From DASXMT01 sp035552655 (GTDB lineage: Bacteria > Actinomycetota > Acidimicrobiia > Acidimicrobiales > RAAP-2), in the NCBI GenBank assembly GCA_035552655.1, contig DASZLD010000112.1:1-15764 (forward strand): a DNA stretch of 15,764 nt, written 5' to 3'. How positions within the stretch are numbered: the first letter of the stretch is position 1; every line of letters begins with the position of its first letter. A program made the position numbers and the translations under genes. Of the stretch, positions 13,912 through 15,764 are shown in pieces. The notes beneath the pieces were generated by a model. It saw only the letters and a list, made by a program, of their open reading frames with translations, searched no databases and was not told where the DNA came from.

Positions 13912-15762
13912 TCAACATCGCCGGTGTGTTTTTTTCACCATGATCGGCATAGGCACTCGCGCCACGATGACGTCTGGCCGTTTGTGTAGCTCTGCGGCTA
14001 GCGCCAGGTCGACCTGGTTATGGAGCAATCGGTACCGGAGGCGCCGAGGAATGCCGACCGGAATCAGAACGGCTACGTGGCACTCCGTGTCTGCTCGGAG
14101 CTCGTCGACCAGCCGTGCGATCGGCTGCACGATGGATGCGAATTCGGTATGCAAGACCCGCAAGGGCACTCCTGGGCTCCATTCCTGCCATTTCCGCTCG
14201 ACTTGGTAGTCAGGGAGCCCCACCTGAACGCCATCGAAGGTCACCGTGACAGCCATTACCTCATCCCCCAAGGAGATGGCCTCGGACAGGACATGATGGG
14301 TGAGCCGGGACACGCTCGTCACCGGCACGACGACGAGGGTGCGCTTCCGGACGAGCGGCCCGGGGATGAGATCGATTCCCAGATCCTCGGCGGCGTCGGA
14401 GTAGTAGACCTCGATCCTGTTGAACAGCACCATCAAGAGCGGAATGGCCAGCACCACGGCCCACGCGCCCTCAGTGAACTTAGTAACGAGAAAGATCGCG
14501 GCTGCCGTGGCGGTGACTGCCGCGCCGACACCGTTGATCGTCGCTCGCCAAGTCCAGCCTGGCTCTCTGGTGCGGCGCCAGTGGACAACCAATCCCGCCT
14601 GGCACAGCGTAAAGCCGATGAACACGCCAATGGCAAACAGGGGAATCAGGGTGTTCGTGTTGCCACCCACAGCAACCAGCAATGCTGCTGAGAACACGGC
14701 GAGGGCCCCAACCCCGTTCCCAAAGACCAGCCGGCTGTCTCGGACGCCGAAGAAGTGAGGCAGGGTGTTGTCCCTCGACAGAAGGCTGGTCAGCACGGGA
14801 AATCCACCGAACGATGTATTGGCGGCTAGAGCCAACACCAGGGTGATAGTGACCGACACGAGGTAATAAGCCCAGTGGCGCCCGACCGCATAGACCATGA
14901 TCTGACTCAGCACGGTCTGGCCGATTCTCGGCTGCACGTGGAATTTGCCGGCGAGAACGGCCAAGCCAACGAGCATTGCTCCGAGAATCAGTCCCAGCAG
15001 TAGCTCAGTTCGCTTGGCCCGGATTATCCGGGGCTCCTTGAAGAGCGGCACCCCGCTGGCAATGGCCTCCACGCCGGTGAGTGCGCTGCATCCAGCTGAG
15101 AATGCCTTCAGCACGAGAAGGACGCTGACCGCCTCCACTGTATGAGTTGCCACCAGTGACTTGCCTAACGGTGGCGTGTGAGAGCCAAGCGGGTGGATCA
15201 ACCCAATGGCGATGATGGCGAGCAGCCCGACGATGAACACCAGCGTCGGTATCAGAAAGGCGCGAGCTCCCTCTCCCAGCCCCCGGAGGTTGAGTGTGGT
15301 GATGATGAGCAGGATTCCCAGAGCCATCGCCACTGTGTAGGGAGCAGTGATGGGGAAGGCGGATGTCAACTGGCCCACGCCAGCCGCGATGGAAACGGCA
15401 ACAGTCAAGGTGTAATCGACGATCAGGGCGGCACCGGCAAGCTTGCTGGGCCCACGGCCGAAGTTGTCACGTGTGACCGCATAGGCACCGCCACCCTCCG
15501 GATAGGCGTCAATGACCTGTCGGTAGGAGATGACCAGGATTGCCAGGAGAGCGACGATGGCAAGCGTGATCGGCAAGACAAGTCGAAGTGAGGAGGCGCC
15601 GGCCACAGCCAGAACCACCAGGATCGCCTCCGGGCCGTAGGCGACCGAGGTCAGCGCGTCGAGCGATAGGGCCGAGAGCCCTTCGACAGGCGTGATCTGC
15701 TCAGAGTCCACGTCTGCGGCCGAAAGAGCCGGTCCAAACAGACTTCGTCGAATCCGTCCCAA
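13912..15762 (-). CDS. KimA-like APC/KUP-superfamily potassium transporter, start at window edge
   Basis: The visible 616 residues match the Bacillus KimA (YdaO) pattern along the whole length: about 12 membrane helices (residues about 30-450), then a soluble C-terminal domain (about 470-616). KimA is a proton-coupled potassium importer (family knowledge). Acidic and hydroxyl residues recalled as potassium ligands in KimA have counterparts one position lower: D35, Y42, D116, T120, T229 and E232; KimA Tyr377 corresponds to Phe376. Further family motifs are YPEGGGAY (87-94) and KAFSAGCSALTGVEAI (219-234). The frame is open to the edge; TTG at 15762 could be the start, and the alignment suggests at most a few residues are missing. 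An alternative is a generic amino-acid permease, which databases often name it. In Bacillus the gene is under c-di-AMP control; the corresponding leader here lies outside the window. Confidence 0.85.
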   Translation of the reverse strand: MGRIRRSLFGPALSAADVDSEQITPVEGLSALSLDALTSVAYGPEAILVVLAVAGASSLRLVLPITLAIVALLAILVISYRQVIDAYPEGGGAYAVTRDNFGRGPSKLAGAALIVDYTLTVAVSIAAGVGQLTSAFPITAPYTVAMALGILLIITTLNLRGLGEGARAFLIPTLVFIVGLLAIIAIGLIHPLGSHTPPLGKSLVATHTVEAVSVLLVLKAFSAGCSALTGVEAIASGVPLFKEPRIIRAKRTELLLGLILGAMLVGLAVLAGKFHVQPRIGQTVLSQIMVYAVGRHWAYYLVSVTITLVLALAANTSFGGFPVLTSLLSRDNTLPHFFGVRDSRLVFGNGVGALAVFSAALLVAVGGNTNTLIPLFAIGVFIGFTLCQAGLVVHWRRTREPGWTWRATINGVGAAVTATAAAIFLVTKFTEGAWAVVLAIPLLMVLFNRIEVYYSDAAEDLGIDLIPGPLVRKRTLVVVPVTSVSRLTHHVLSEAISLGDEVMAVTVTFDGVQVGLPDYQVERKWQEWSPGVPLRVLHTEFASIVQPIARLVDELRADTECHVAVLIPVGIPRRLRYRLLHNQVDLALAAELHKRPDVIVARVPMPIMVKKTHRRC

Positions 15763-15764
15763 AC

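Noticed and set aside
13796..13918. 41-residue N-terminal extension of the UBP finger protein overlapping the transporter stop
   Set aside because: No ribosome site before ATG 13918, whereas AAGGGG precedes ATG 13795; the extension is not part of the fold.

Overview
The window is high-GC DNA (roughly 60-65% by eye) with actinobacterial hallmarks: a DUF1931 histone-like protein, a dnaK-grpE-J-protein-CbpM cluster of the type seen in actinobacteria, GTG starts and 1- to 4-base gene overlaps. A deep-branching actinobacterium such as Acidimicrobiia fits, but the class-level placement is inference. No rRNA, tRNA, CRISPR array, transposase or integrase was seen. Every base lies in or near a gene; the longest gene-free spacers are about 100-135 bases.

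Layout, left to right. (1) Positions 1-618, + strand: the 3' part of a TesB-type acyl-CoA thioesterase, cut by the window edge. (2) 752-1653, - strand: a two-gene unit, a zinc-ribbon protein followed by a bacterial doublet histone (DUF1931), sharing a GTGA overlap. (3) 1756-3864, - strand: a large LuxR-type regulator that looks like a LAL regulator without its ATPase. It is divergent from a small unrecognised helical protein (3986-4336, +). The spacer between them carries two short inverted repeats. (4) 4343-11114, - strand: a compact chaperone operon dnaK-grpE-cbpA-cbpM-clpB-trx2, in which five junctions are overlapped or spaced by no more than 2 bases. A small heat-shock protein (hsp20) lies just upstream. 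(5) 11732-13795, - strand: a fusion of a cyclic-nucleotide-binding domain, a thioredoxin-like domain and a thioredoxin-reductase-like flavoprotein without the redox CxxC, preceded by a small UBP-type zinc-finger protein. (6) 13912-15762, - strand: a KimA-like APC/KUP-superfamily potassium transporter, reaching the right edge.

The content reads as a stress-response island. Hsp20 would hold unfolding proteins. DnaK/GrpE with a CbpA-type J-protein would refold them, CbpM would tune the J-protein, ClpB would dissolve aggregates, and the zinc-finger thioredoxin would repair disulfides. Next door are a nucleotide-sensing redox flavoprotein, a potassium importer and a chromatin-like protein. No HspR gene, HAIR or CIRCE operator was found, so how the chaperone operon is controlled remains open.

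The most interesting points are the histone/zinc-ribbon pair, the CxxC-less three-domain flavoprotein beside an orphan UBP finger in a bacterium, the self-contained chaperone operon ending in thioredoxin, and the ATPase-less LAL regulator with its divergent orphan partner.
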